This document shows positions 20,147-29,055 of a DNA stretch of 64,000 nt, piece after piece. Source of the DNA: Microbacterium sp. Au-Mic1 (GTDB lineage: Bacteria > Actinomycetota > Actinomycetes > Actinomycetales > Microbacteriaceae); NCBI RefSeq assembly GCF_021341785.1, contig NZ_JAJTTF010000005.1:1-64000 (forward strand), given 5' to 3'. The translations under genes were made by a program, and so were the position numbers. Every line of letters starts with the position of its first letter. Position 1 is the first letter of the stretch. The notes beneath the pieces were generated by a model. The model did no database searches. It was not told where the DNA came from and worked only from the letters and a program-made list of their open reading frames with translations.

Positions 20147-20599
20147 ATGCCCGAGACTCCGTCCGAGACCTCCACGGTCACGCCGACCCCCACGCAGACG
20201 GCGCTCGATCTGCGCACCGTCGTCGCGCGCCTCCTCCGTCGGTTCCGTGAGGCAGGAGCCGACGACGCGCTCACGCCGTCGCAGGCGTCGGCCCTCGCCC
20301 GACTGGGCAAGGGCGGTGTCTCGACGGTGAGCGCCCTCGCGTCCGCTGAGCGCGTGCGGCCGCAGTCGATGGCGGCGACGGTCGAGGCCCTCGAGAGCGC
20401 CGGCTTCGTCACCCGCAGCCAGGATCCGAACGACGGACGCCGCCAGATCATCGACCTCACGGACGCCGGCTGGGCCCGTATCGCGGGCCAACGGGACGCC
20501 GCGGCGGCCTGGCTCGAGCACGCACTCACCGAGCTCGACGCGGAGGATCTGCGCGCGGTCTCGGTCGCGATGTCGGTGCTCGAGCGGATGCTGCCCTGA
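20147..20599 (+). CDS. MarR family transcriptional regulator
   Basis: MarR-type winged-helix regulator of 150 aa. The recognition helix lies around VSALASAERVRPQSMAATVEALES, and the wing is marked by DPNDGRRQIIDLT. It is translationally coupled to the following MFS gene (ATGATG overlap at 20597-20601), so it probably controls that exporter and perhaps the divergent hydrolase. The ATG is 6 nt after TAGGCT. Confidence 0.92.
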   Translation: MPETPSETSTVTPTPTQTALDLRTVVARLLRRFREAGADDALTPSQASALARLGKGGVSTVSALASAERVRPQSMAATVEALESAGFVTRSQDPNDGRRQIIDLTDAGWARIAGQRDAAAAWLEHALTELDAEDLRAVSVAMSVLERMLP

Positions 20600-22020
20600 T
20601 GCCGTCCCGCCGGGGCCTGCAGGGAGGGCCGGCGCCCGAAGGCCGCTTCGATCGGCGATTGCTCGCCCCGATGATGGTGGGGGCGATCCTCAACCCGATC
20701 AACACGGCCATCATCGCCGTGGCGCTCACCCCGATCGGCCTCGCCCTGGGCGCTCCCGCCCGCGAGACGGTGTGGCTCGTGTCGAGCCTCTACCTCGCCA
20801 CCGCGATCGGTCAGCCCCTGGTCGGCCGGCTCGTCGACATCTTCGGGGTTCGCTCCCTGTTCCTGCTCGGCGCGGTGCTGGTGACGGCCGCCGGCGCGAT
20901 CGGACTGCTCGCCCCGGAGAGCCGCGACAGCATCTGGTGGCTCGTCGCGGCGCGCGTCATCCTCGGCCTCGGCACGTGCGCCGGCTACCCCGCCGCGATG
21001 CACATGATCCGCGCGGAGGGCGAGCGCACCGGCGTCGCCTCCCCCGCGGGGATCCTCACCCTGCTTTCGGTGACGACGCAGACGATCGCCGTCGTCGCCC
21101 CTGCGCTCGGCGGCGTGCTGATCGGCGCCTGGGGCTGGCGAGCCACGTTCGCGGTGAACGTGCCGCTGGGACTCGCCACGCTGCTCCTCGGCGCCCTGTT
21201 CCTGCCACGCCGGACCGGTCTGGAGCCCGCCCCCGAGGATCGCCCGCGGATCGACGGGATCGGGATCATCCTCTTCGCCGTGGCCATGCTGGCGCTGCTG
21301 GTCTTCCTGCAGAACATCGCGCCCGCGTTGATCTGGCTGCTCGCCGTCGCCCTCGTCGCTGGCGGGGGCTTCGTCTGGTGGGAGCGCAGGATCTCGGATC
21401 CGTTCATCGACGTGCGGGTGCTCTCCGGCAACGGTCCCCTGCTGCTCAGCTATGTCCGGTCGCTGCTCACCGCGACCATCTCCTACACGTTCGTGTACGG
21501 CTTCACCCAGTGGCTCGAAGATGGGCGCGGTCTCACGCCGACCGTAGCGGGGCTGATCCTGCTGCCCGTGTTCGCGACCGGGATCGCCGTGGCTCTCGCG
21601 TTCGGGCGGCGCCCCGAGGTCGTCTGGAAGCTGCTGGTGGGATCCGTCGCGCAGCTCGTCGCCGGCGTGCTGGTGCTGTTCATGACCGGGACCTCCCCCA
21701 TCTGGTTCCTCGTGCTCGCGATGCTGATCCTCGGCATCCCGCAGGGGCTGAACAACCTCGCGATCCAGAACGCGCTGTACTTCCAGGCCGAGCCCGAGCG
21801 GATCGCGTCGTCCGCGGGACTGCTGCGCACGTTCTTCTACCTCGGCGCGATCGTCTCGGCCGTGATCTACGGCAACGTCTACGGCGCACGGGCGACGACA
21901 CCCGGCCTGCACGTCCTGGGCTGGGTCGTGGTCGGGATCGCGGCGGTGTTCCTGCTCATCACGGTGTTCGACCGATCGCTCGCCCGGATCGGGCGCTCCG
22001 ATCGCGGCGACGCGGCCTGA
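20599..22020 (+). CDS. MFS transporter (DHA2-like drug exporter)
   Basis: Major facilitator of 473 aa with about 12-14 TM helices. N-terminal features are NPINTAIIAVALTPIGLAL, where DHA2 proteins carry LDxTIVNVALP-like residues, and VGRLVDIFGVRSLF (motif A). VNVPLGLATLLLGALFLP matches the DHA2 loop. The start overlaps the MarR stop. It probably exports a toxic compound sensed by MarR. Confidence 0.88.
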   Translation: MPSRRGLQGGPAPEGRFDRRLLAPMMVGAILNPINTAIIAVALTPIGLALGAPARETVWLVSSLYLATAIGQPLVGRLVDIFGVRSLFLLGAVLVTAAGAIGLLAPESRDSIWWLVAARVILGLGTCAGYPAAMHMIRAEGERTGVASPAGILTLLSVTTQTIAVVAPALGGVLIGAWGWRATFAVNVPLGLATLLLGALFLPRRTGLEPAPEDRPRIDGIGIILFAVAMLALLVFLQNIAPALIWLLAVALVAGGGFVWWERRISDPFIDVRVLSGNGPLLLSYVRSLLTATISYTFVYGFTQWLEDGRGLTPTVAGLILLPVFATGIAVALAFGRRPEVVWKLLVGSVAQLVAGVLVLFMTGTSPIWFLVLAMLILGIPQGLNNLAIQNALYFQAEPERIASSAGLLRTFFYLGAIVSAVIYGNVYGARATTPGLHVLGWVVVGIAAVFLLITVFDRSLARIGRSDRGDAA

Positions 22021-22048
22021 TCTTGCCGTCCGAGCGGAGCGATCAGGC
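22015..22048. terminator. Possible shared terminator of convergent genes
   Basis: GCCTGATC (22015-22022) and GATCAGGC (22041-22048) form an 8-bp inverted repeat that spans both stop codons of the convergent MFS and M1 peptidase genes. No U-tract is evident, so this is weak. Confidence 0.3.
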
Positions 22049-23416
22049 CTCGCTCACCGCGCGCGGATTCACGCTCAGCGCCTCGGTCACCGGCGCCGGC
22101 TCGACCGCCGCGAGAGCCCCGGCCGCCTCGGGCAATGCCGGAAGCGCGGTCTGGTCGAGCCAGGCGTCGAAGAACGCCTCGAGCCTACGGCCCGCGATCG
22201 ACGCGGCGAGCGTGCGGAAGTCCTCCGTCGTGGCGGTCGCGCCCGCGAAGCGCTCGGTCCAGGTGCGCAGGATCCGGAAGAACGCGTCGTCGCCCACCGT
22301 CAGCCGCAGCGCGTGCAGGGCGAGAGCGCCGCGCTTGTACACGCGGTCGTCGAACATGAGCTCCGGACCAGGATCCGAGAGCACGAGATCCTGCGGCTCG
22401 GTGGCGAGCGCGGCCCAGTGCCCGAGCGCCTTCGCGTGAGCGCTGTGCCCGCCGCTGCGCTCCGACCAGATCCACTCGGCGTAGCAGGCAAAGCCCTCGT
22501 TGAGCCAGATGTCGCGCCACCGGGCGACCCCGACGCTGTTGCCGAACCACTGGTGGGCGAGCTCGTGCGCGATGAGACGCTCGAGGCTGCCCTTCCCGTC
22601 GATGTGGTTGGCGCCGAACACGCCCATGCCCTGCGCCTCGAGCGGGATCTCCAGGTCATCAGCCGTCACCACGAGTCGATAGGACGGCAGCGGGTACGGC
22701 CCGAACGACTCGGTGAACACCGCCATCATGCGCGGCAGGGGCGCGAGGTCGGCCTGCACCCGAGCAGCCAGCGGGGCCGGGTGCAGCACCTGCCCCACGA
22801 CGCCCGCCAGATCCATGCCGCGCGAGACATATTTTCCGATCTGCACCGTCGCGAGATAGCTCGGAGTCGGCGTGCTGCGCTCGAAGACCCAGGTCGTGCG
22901 CCCGCCCTTGGTCGCCGAGGAGACGGGCTCGGCCGCGGCGACCGCGTACCCGGGGTCGGTCGTGATCGAGAGCCGGTACGTCGCCTTGTCGGAGGGGTGG
23001 TCGTTGCAGGGGAACCACGACGGCGCGCCGATCGGCTGCGAGGCGACGATGGCGCCGTCCTCCAGCTCCTCCCATCCGAGCGTGCCCCAGCGGGTGCGCC
23101 GCGGGCGCGGGGCTCCCCCGTAGGAGATCGTGAGCTCGAACGGATCCCCCGCCGCGAGCTCACGGCCGAAGGCGACCTTGAGCTTGCGGTCGGTCTGGGT
23201 GAAGCCGATGCGCCCGCCGACGTCTCCGCGCACCTTGGTCGCGCGCAGCCCGGCAAGATCCAGGGAGACCGCCTTGGTCGCCTCGACGGCGCGCCCGCGC
23301 ACGATCGCGACGCCGTCCAGCCGGTTCGTGCCGAGGCGGTAGTCGATGCTCAGGTCGTAGTGCTCGACGCGGTACCGGCGATCGCCGGAGTGCGGGGTGT
23401 AGTCGTCGGGGCTCAC
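22043..23416 (-). CDS. M1 family metallopeptidase (aminopeptidase N-like)
   Basis: Zinc aminopeptidase of 457 aa. HELAHQWFGN with the downstream NEGFACYAEW gives HExxH...E, the zinc ligands and catalytic Glu. The exopeptidase-type motif before it is LEAQGMGVFGAN, a variant of GAMEN. It has no ERAP1-like C-terminal domain, so it is the short form. GTG at 23416 (SPDDYTPHSGDRR...) is chosen; a 34-residue in-frame extension to 23518 would overlap the NRPS gene. It is probably cytoplasmic, since no signal peptide is seen. Confidence 0.9.
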   Translation of the reverse strand: MSPDDYTPHSGDRRYRVEHYDLSIDYRLGTNRLDGVAIVRGRAVEATKAVSLDLAGLRATKVRGDVGGRIGFTQTDRKLKVAFGRELAAGDPFELTISYGGAPRPRRTRWGTLGWEELEDGAIVASQPIGAPSWFPCNDHPSDKATYRLSITTDPGYAVAAAEPVSSATKGGRTTWVFERSTPTPSYLATVQIGKYVSRGMDLAGVVGQVLHPAPLAARVQADLAPLPRMMAVFTESFGPYPLPSYRLVVTADDLEIPLEAQGMGVFGANHIDGKGSLERLIAHELAHQWFGNSVGVARWRDIWLNEGFACYAEWIWSERSGGHSAHAKALGHWAALATEPQDLVLSDPGPELMFDDRVYKRGALALHALRLTVGDDAFFRILRTWTERFAGATATTEDFRTLAASIAGRRLEAFFDAWLDQTALPALPEAAGALAAVEPAPVTEALSVNPRAVSEA

Positions 23417-23480
23417 GGTTCCATGCTCACAGATCGCGCGGCCCGGTGCGCGCCCGTTCGGCGCCGCCGCCGGATCGCCC

Positions 23481-26400
23481 TCATTCGGCCGCCTGGTAGC
23501 TTCGCACCTTGACCGCACGCCACGGGCCGATCGGGTTGCCGCTCCATCGGCTCCCGACTGGCACGCTCTCCCCGCGCATCACGAGGGACGCCGGTCCCAC
23601 CGTGGCATCGGATCCGATGGTCGCGGCCGGCAGGATCACGCTGTGCGGGCCGAGGGTCGCACCGGCCTCGAGTGTGACCGTGTCGATGCTCATCACGCGG
23701 TCGTGGAAGAGGTGCGTCTGCACCACGCAGCCGCGGTTGACCGTGGCGCCGTCGCCGAGCGTCACGAGATCCGGCTCCGGCAGCCAGTAGCTGTCCGTCC
23801 AGACGCCCTTCCCGATCGTGGCGCCGAGCGAGCGCAGCCACACGGCGAGCGCGGGCGTGCCCGCCGCGGCGTTGGCGAACCACGGGGCGGCCATCATCTC
23901 GGTGAACGTGTCGGCGACCTCGGTGCGCCAGACGAAGCTCGACCACAGCGGGTGCTCCCCCGGGCGGATCGGCCCCACGAACGCCCACTTCGCTGCGGTC
24001 GCGAACCCCGCGGCGACGGCGCCCGCGACCAGCAGGACGAGGCCGGAGAGCACCACGGTCCAGACCGGACCGACGCTCTCGGCCAGCGCGGCGAGCGTGA
24101 GCAGCACCGCCAGCCCGAGCGCGCAGGTGAGGATGACCGGCACGATGCGGCACAGCTCCCACAGACCACGCGCGACCCGCAGTCCCGTGCGAGGGCGGTA
24201 GGTGCGCTCCAGATCCGACTCGTTCACCACTCGGCGCAGGCGCACCGGCGGGGAGCCGAGCCACGACGATCCCGCCTTCGCCTTGTCCGGCGCCACCGAG
24301 AGCACCGCGACGAGGCCGTCCTTGGGCACCTTGTGCCCGGCGCCCGCCATGCCGGAGTTGCCGAGGAACGCACGCTTGCCGATCCGCGCCGCGGCCAGGC
24401 GCATCCATCCGCCGCCGAGCTCGTAGGAAGCGACCATCGTGTCATCGGCGAGGAACGCACCGTCGTCGATCGTGGTCATCGACGGGATCAGCAGCACCGT
24501 GGAGATCTCCACCTCCTTGCCGACCTTCGCCCCGAGCAGGCGCAGCCAGGCAGGGGTGAACAGGCTCGCGTACAGCGGGAAGAGCAGCGTGCGGGCGGAG
24601 TCGAGCAGTCGCTCGGTGGTCCACGCCTGCCACGCGATCCGGCCGCGGACCGGGTGGATCCCCTCGCGCAGCCCGATCGAGAGCAGCCGGGTCGCCGCCA
24701 CGACGAGCACGGCGAACACGAGTCCGGTCACGAGCACCGACGGGACGAGCCAGATCGCCAGCCCCGGAAGCGCATCGCCGAGCGAGGCGGCACCACGCGC
24801 GCCCTGCACGAGCACGAGCGCGCCGAGGGCGAAGGCGAGCACGGGCAGGAGCCCGAGTCCCATGCTCGATGCGGCATATGCCCACAGCCAGCGCCTCGGC
24901 GCGGGCGGGCGCTCGGGCGCGAGCGGGGCGGACTTCCCGCCGACGCGCACCGCGGGGGAGCCGGCCCAGCGCTGCCCGGCGCGCACTCGGCCGAAGACGG
25001 CGGATCCGGGGGCGACCTCGGCCGCGCGACCGATGCGGGTGCCGGGGGCGAGGGTGCTGCGAGCGCCCACCACCGCGCCCGCACCGATGCGAATCCCGCC
25101 GATGCGCACCGTGTCGCCGTCGATCCAGTAGCCGGAGAGGTCGACCTCGGGCTCGATCGCCGCACCCCGACCGATGTCGAGCATGCCGGTCACGGGCGGC
25201 AGCGTGTGCAGGTCGACGTCGGGGCCGATCTTCGCCCCGAGCGCCCGGGCGTAGTAGCTCACCCACGGAGCGCCCGCGAAGCCGACGGGATCGATCTGGT
25301 GGCTGACCTGCTCCGCGAGCCAGAGCCGCAGGTGCACCCCGCCGCCGCGCGGGTAGTCCCCGGCCCGCACACCGGTGAGCAGGATCCTCGCGGCGATCGC
25401 GGCGATCGCCATGCGTCCGAACGGGGTCGCGAACACCACGAGGCCGATGATCAGCAGCCACAGCGGCGCCGTCGGCAGCCAGTCGAACCCTGGCACGAGG
25501 TGCAGGATCGCGCTGCCGGTGAGCAGCCAGAGCACCCACCTGATGCCGCCGAGGACGAACAGCGGCACTCCCAGGAGCGACTGGATCCACTGCATGCGCC
25601 GCGGTGTGGGCCGGGACTCGTGGAACTCGCCCGGCTCGTCGTCCTCATCGCCGGCCTCGGCCTCGACGGCGTCGGCCATGCGCCGCAGCCGCGGCAGGTC
25701 GTAGACGTCGGCCATCGTGAACTCGGGGGCGCGGGATCGGATCCGGCTCACCAGCTGCGCGGCCGCGAGGGATCCGCCGCCGAGCTGGAAGAAGTCGGCG
25801 TCCTCGTCGAGCGGCCGCGTGCCGAGCACGGCGAACCACTGCTCCGCCAGCCAGGCCGCGGTGCCGGTGAGCGTGGAGTCGTCCGCGTCCGGATCCGTGA
25901 GCGGCCACGGCAGGGCGGCCTTGTCGACCTTGCCCGAGGTGCGCACGGGCAGGTCGTCCATGACCGCGAGCAGCGGGATGAGCGGCGCCGGGAGCGTCTC
26001 GGCGAGCTCGGCGCGCGCGGTCTGCCGGTCGAAGCCCTCGGTCGGCACCACGTACCCGACGAGCAGGGGGATCCCGCCCTCGCTGCGCTGCACGACGACG
26101 GTCGCCGCCGTGACCGCGGTGAGGTTCTGCAGCGCGGCTTCGACCTCGCCGAGCTCGATGCGCCGGCCGCCGATCTTCACCTGGTCGTCGGCGCGACCCT
26201 GGAACACCAGGCCCGCCTCCTCGTACCGCACGAGATCCCCGGAGCGGTAGGCGCGATCCCAGCCCAGGGACGGCATCGGCGCGTACTTCTCCGCGTCCTT
26301 GGCCGGATCCAGGTACCGTGCGAGCCCGACACCGCCGATCACGAGCTCGCCGACCTCGCCCTCGGCGACGCGGTTGCCCTGGGCGTCGACGACGGCGAGT

Positions 26401-27566
26401 TCCCAGCCGTCCAGTGGCAGGCCGATCCGCACCGGCTCCCCCGCGCGCAGCGCCTCGCCGTCCATCTCGGCCGCGCACGCGACGACCGTGGCCTCGGTAG
26501 GTCCGTAGGTGTTCCAGACCTCGCGGTCCTCGCCCACGAGCCGCGCGGCGAGTTCGGGCGGCAGCGCCTCGCCACCGAAGATCAGCAGGCGCAGGTTCTC
26601 GATCGCGTCCTGCGGCCAGAGCGCCGCGAGCGTCGGCACGGTCGACACCGCGGTGATGCCGTGGCCGAGCAGCCAGGGTCCGAGGTCCTCGCCGGAGCGC
26701 ACCAGCGCGCGCGGCGCCGGCACGAGGCAGGCGCCGTACCGCCAGGCCAGCCACATCTCCTCGCACGAGGCGTCGAACGCGACGGAGAGGCCCGCGAGCA
26801 CGCGGTCACCGGGGCCGAGCGGCGCGTCCTGCAGGAACAGGTTCGCCTCGGCGTCGACGAACGCGGCGGCGGAGCGGTGGGTCACGGCCACGCCCTTGGG
26901 CACGCCGGTCGAGCCGGAGGTGAAGATGATCCAGGCGTCGTCCAAGGGCAGCGGGTGCGGCACCGTCGTGATCGAGACCGAGTTCGGGTGCGGATCCTCC
27001 CCGGCGAACAGGCCGGATCCGGGTCGCTCCGCGTTGGCGGGTCGTGCTGGCTCGGCCGTTACGGGGCTTGTTCCGTCCGTTTCGGCCGTGGGGCCATCCC
27101 CCCGATCCGCTTCGGGGCGCGCCGGCTCGTCTCGGGGCGCGCCTTGCCCGGGTTCGGCGGCGTGGTGCGCCCCGAACGGGGAATCTGCGCCCCGGAACAC
27201 TCCGCCGGCGCCGATGACGCCGCGCACCTTGGCCTCGCCGAACACGAGGTCGGCCCGCTCCTGCGGATCGTCCGCGTCGACCGGCACGTACGCCGCGCCC
27301 GCGGCGAGCGTTCCGAGGATCGCGAGGTACAGCTCCCGCCCGCCGGAGGGCATCCTGATGCCGACCCTGTCGCCGCGCATGACGCCGTGCTCGCGCAACC
27401 GGGCTGCCGTCCGCCAGACCTGGGCGAGCAGCTCGGCATAGCTGAGCGCACCGTCCGCGTCCTCGATCGCAGAGGCGTCCGGGTATCGGCGCGCGGTGTC
27501 GACCAGGATGTCGATCAGCGTGCGCGGCGGCGCCGCGAGCGCGGCGCGGTCGAGGATGTCTTGCAT
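23481..27566 (-). CDS. Pls/PosA-like non-ribosomal peptide synthetase with LbH terminal domain
   Basis: Single-module NRPS-like membrane enzyme of 1361 aa. The adenylation domain spans about residues 1-540 (FTSGSTGVPKG, TYGPTEATV, YRSGDLVRY). The carrier domain has FFQLGGGSL near 590, whose Ser takes phosphopantetheine. The rest alternates TM helices with left-handed beta-helix (hexapeptide, LbH) segments near 780-880, 1050-1110 and 1260-1350. This is the terminal architecture of poly-amino-acid synthetases of the Pls type; there is no condensation or thioesterase domain. It probably makes an amino-acid homopolymer or aminoacyl-conjugate at the membrane; the monomer is not readable. ATG 27566 is chosen over GTG 27590. 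A low-complexity insert sits in the A domain (see 27060). Confidence 0.85.
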   Translation of the reverse strand: MQDILDRAALAAPPRTLIDILVDTARRYPDASAIEDADGALSYAELLAQVWRTAARLREHGVMRGDRVGIRMPSGGRELYLAILGTLAAGAAYVPVDADDPQERADLVFGEAKVRGVIGAGGVFRGADSPFGAHHAAEPGQGAPRDEPARPEADRGDGPTAETDGTSPVTAEPARPANAERPGSGLFAGEDPHPNSVSITTVPHPLPLDDAWIIFTSGSTGVPKGVAVTHRSAAAFVDAEANLFLQDAPLGPGDRVLAGLSVAFDASCEEMWLAWRYGACLVPAPRALVRSGEDLGPWLLGHGITAVSTVPTLAALWPQDAIENLRLLIFGGEALPPELAARLVGEDREVWNTYGPTEATVVACAAEMDGEALRAGEPVRIGLPLDGWELAVVDAQGNRVAEGEVGELVIGGVGLARYLDPAKDAEKYAPMPSLGWDRAYRSGDLVRYEEAGLVFQGRADDQVKIGGRRIELGEVEAALQNLTAVTAATVVVQRSEGGIPLLVGYVVPTEGFDRQTARAELAETLPAPLIPLLAVMDDLPVRTSGKVDKAALPWPLTDPDADDSTLTGTAAWLAEQWFAVLGTRPLDEDADFFQLGGGSLAAAQLVSRIRSRAPEFTMADVYDLPRLRRMADAVEAEAGDEDDEPGEFHESRPTPRRMQWIQSLLGVPLFVLGGIRWVLWLLTGSAILHLVPGFDWLPTAPLWLLIIGLVVFATPFGRMAIAAIAARILLTGVRAGDYPRGGGVHLRLWLAEQVSHQIDPVGFAGAPWVSYYARALGAKIGPDVDLHTLPPVTGMLDIGRGAAIEPEVDLSGYWIDGDTVRIGGIRIGAGAVVGARSTLAPGTRIGRAAEVAPGSAVFGRVRAGQRWAGSPAVRVGGKSAPLAPERPPAPRRWLWAYAASSMGLGLLPVLAFALGALVLVQGARGAASLGDALPGLAIWLVPSVLVTGLVFAVLVVAATRLLSIGLREGIHPVRGRIAWQAWTTERLLDSARTLLFPLYASLFTPAWLRLLGAKVGKEVEISTVLLIPSMTTIDDGAFLADDTMVASYELGGGWMRLAAARIGKRAFLGNSGMAGAGHKVPKDGLVAVLSVAPDKAKAGSSWLGSPPVRLRRVVNESDLERTYRPRTGLRVARGLWELCRIVPVILTCALGLAVLLTLAALAESVGPVWTVVLSGLVLLVAGAVAAGFATAAKWAFVGPIRPGEHPLWSSFVWRTEVADTFTEMMAAPWFANAAAGTPALAVWLRSLGATIGKGVWTDSYWLPEPDLVTLGDGATVNRGCVVQTHLFHDRVMSIDTVTLEAGATLGPHSVILPAATIGSDATVGPASLVMRGESVPVGSRWSGNPIGPWRAVKVRSYQAAE
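27060..27200. repeat. Palindrome-bearing insert in the NRPS adenylation domain
   Basis: In-frame segment of skewed composition encoding Pro/Glu/Arg-rich residues (AAEPGQGAPRDEPARPEADR and onward) between conserved A-domain motifs, shortly before FTSGSTG. It holds inverted GCGCCCCGAA / TTCGGGGCGC copies and a direct CGGGGCGCGCC pair. It probably entered as a repeat element and differs from the 5499-type family. Confidence 0.45.
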
Positions 27567-27681
27567 CGGGTTCCGTTCGAGCGGCTGCACACAGGGCGCG
27601 TGCGCGCTCAGGGTACCGCGGGCGGGGAAACAGCAGGTGAAGCGCCCCCGCCGCCCCGCGATCCGGCCGTCGGCCCCCGCG

Positions 27682-28071
27682 TCAGCCGGCGCCGGGTGGG
27701 GTGCGCTTCGAGTCGGCGAGTTCGTCGACCACGAGGGAGCGCTCGTCGATCGTGCCGTTGCGGTAGGCCTGGCGACCGACCATGTGCGCCGACAGCGGGG
27801 CGGTCGCGAACTGCATGAGCACGACGGGCGCCACGAGCAGCAGCCCCAGCGCGACTCCGATCACGGAGCGCTGCGAGAGCGCGATCGCCAGGCAGATCAG
27901 GAGCAGACCGAGCACCTGCGGCTTCGTGGCGGCATGCAGCCGGTTCGGTACGTCGCGCAGGCGGAGCAGGCCGATGCCGGCGATCAGGCACAGCAGCGCG
28001 CCGATCAGCACGAGCACCCAGACTGCGGTGTCCACCACGACGTCGGGGATCCGCAGCTCGAAGACGTTCAT
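27682..28071 (-). CDS. mrpG: Mrp antiporter subunit G
   Basis: MnhG/PhaG-type subunit of 129 aa with three TM helices (WVLVLIGALLCLIAGIGLLRL; VLGLLLICLAIAL; IGVALGLLLVAPVVLMQF). RLRDVPNRLHAATK is the family signature. It is the last gene of the mrpABCDEFG operon, 58 bp after mrpF. It is part of the membrane complex that exchanges Na+ (or K+) for protons. Confidence 0.93.
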   Translation of the reverse strand: MNVFELRIPDVVVDTAVWVLVLIGALLCLIAGIGLLRLRDVPNRLHAATKPQVLGLLLICLAIALSQRSVIGVALGLLLVAPVVLMQFATAPLSAHMVGRQAYRNGTIDERSLVVDELADSKRTPPGAG

Positions 28072-28129
28072 CGCTCTCCCCCGTCCCGGCGGGTGCGGTG
28101 GGCGAAGGTCTGGTTCATGATGACCCCGT

Positions 28130-28399
28130 TCATGACGGCGTGTTGTCCCTCCGCGCGACGTAACGCGCGACTGAGATGGACCCGAACACGCCCACCGCGG
28201 CGACGACGATCAGCACGGGCAGCGTGCGCGTGTGGTGGTTGATCGCCATATCGGCGCCGAGCACGCACATCACCTCCGTGAGCAGCACGTCGGCGGCGAC
28301 CGCGCGGTCGAGGATCGACGGTCCGATCACGATGCGGATCACCGCGAGCACGGCGGCGACCGCGAACACGATCATGATGACGAGCAGCAGCGGATTCAT
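28130..28399 (-). CDS. mrpF: Mrp antiporter subunit F
   Basis: MnhF/PhaF-type subunit of 89 aa with three TM helices. GPSILDRAVAADVLLTEVM is the family core. It overlaps the end of mrpE by 4 bp (ATGA). It is a small scaffold subunit of the Mrp complex. Confidence 0.93.
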   Translation of the reverse strand: MNPLLLVIMIVFAVAAVLAVIRIVIGPSILDRAVAADVLLTEVMCVLGADMAINHHTRTLPVLIVVAAVGVFGSISVARYVARRDNTPS

Positions 28400-29055
28400 C
28401 GGCGACCCTCCTCGGATCCGTGCGACGTGCCGGATCCCTGCGGTCGGTGCGGCTTCGGCGAGGTCCCGGCCACCATACCCCCGAGACGGTCCGCCTCGGC
28501 GCGCTCGTCCGCACGCAGCCGGGCCGCCTGCGCCGGCGATCCCAGCGCCCGCACGATGCGCCGCTCCCAGCGCAGCACGCCCGCGCGCTGTCGCTCCACG
28601 TCCTCGAGCGAGCGCACGCCGATCACGTGCAGATACAGGGTGCGGGTGTCGCGCTCGGCCTCGACCACGAGGGATCCGGGGATGAGCGACGACGTCACCG
28701 CGACGTGGGTCATGACGAGGTCATCGGCGTAGCGCAGCGGCACCGCGATGATCGCGGCCCCCGGCGCGCGCCGCGGGTTCAGCACCTGCACCGCGACGGT
28801 GAGCGAGCCGTGCACGACGGCCGCCAGGAACTGCACCACCAGCAGCGCCGCCCACCACAGGTTGATCCGCCCGGAGAGCTCGATCGTGGGCAGCCGGAAC
28901 ACGCGCGTCACGAACAGCGCCACGGCGATGCCCGTCACGGCCGACAGCACGGTGAACTGGCCCCAGAGCAGCATCCACAGCACGACCAGCCAGAGCAGGA
29001 ACGGCAGCTGCAGGCCGATCTCGCGCCAGAGTCCGCGCTTCGTCCCGGTGCTCAT
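28396..29055 (-). CDS. mrpE: Mrp antiporter subunit E
   Basis: MnhE-type subunit of 219 aa from the ATG at 29055; a much longer in-frame ORF is antisense noise over mrpD. N-terminal TM helices lie at about residues 17-49. The conserved HVAVTSSLIPGSLVVE and LYLHVIGV segments follow. A charged C-terminal tail (about 60 residues) is longer than usual. It overlaps both neighbours by 4 bp. Confidence 0.92.
   Translation of the reverse strand: MSTGTKRGLWREIGLQLPFLLWLVVLWMLLWGQFTVLSAVTGIAVALFVTRVFRLPTIELSGRINLWWAALLVVQFLAAVVHGSLTVAVQVLNPRRAPGAAIIAVPLRYADDLVMTHVAVTSSLIPGSLVVEAERDTRTLYLHVIGVRSLEDVERQRAGVLRWERRIVRALGSPAQAARLRADERAEADRLGGMVAGTSPKPHRPQGSGTSHGSEEGRR

Noticed and set aside
23416..23518. 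34-residue N-terminal extension of the M1 peptidase
   Set aside because: It has atypical composition and overlaps the NRPS stop.
23643..27818. 1391-residue ORF antisense to the NRPS gene
   Set aside because: Arg/Glu/His-rich composition typical of GC-driven shadow frames; the opposite strand has clear A-domain motifs.
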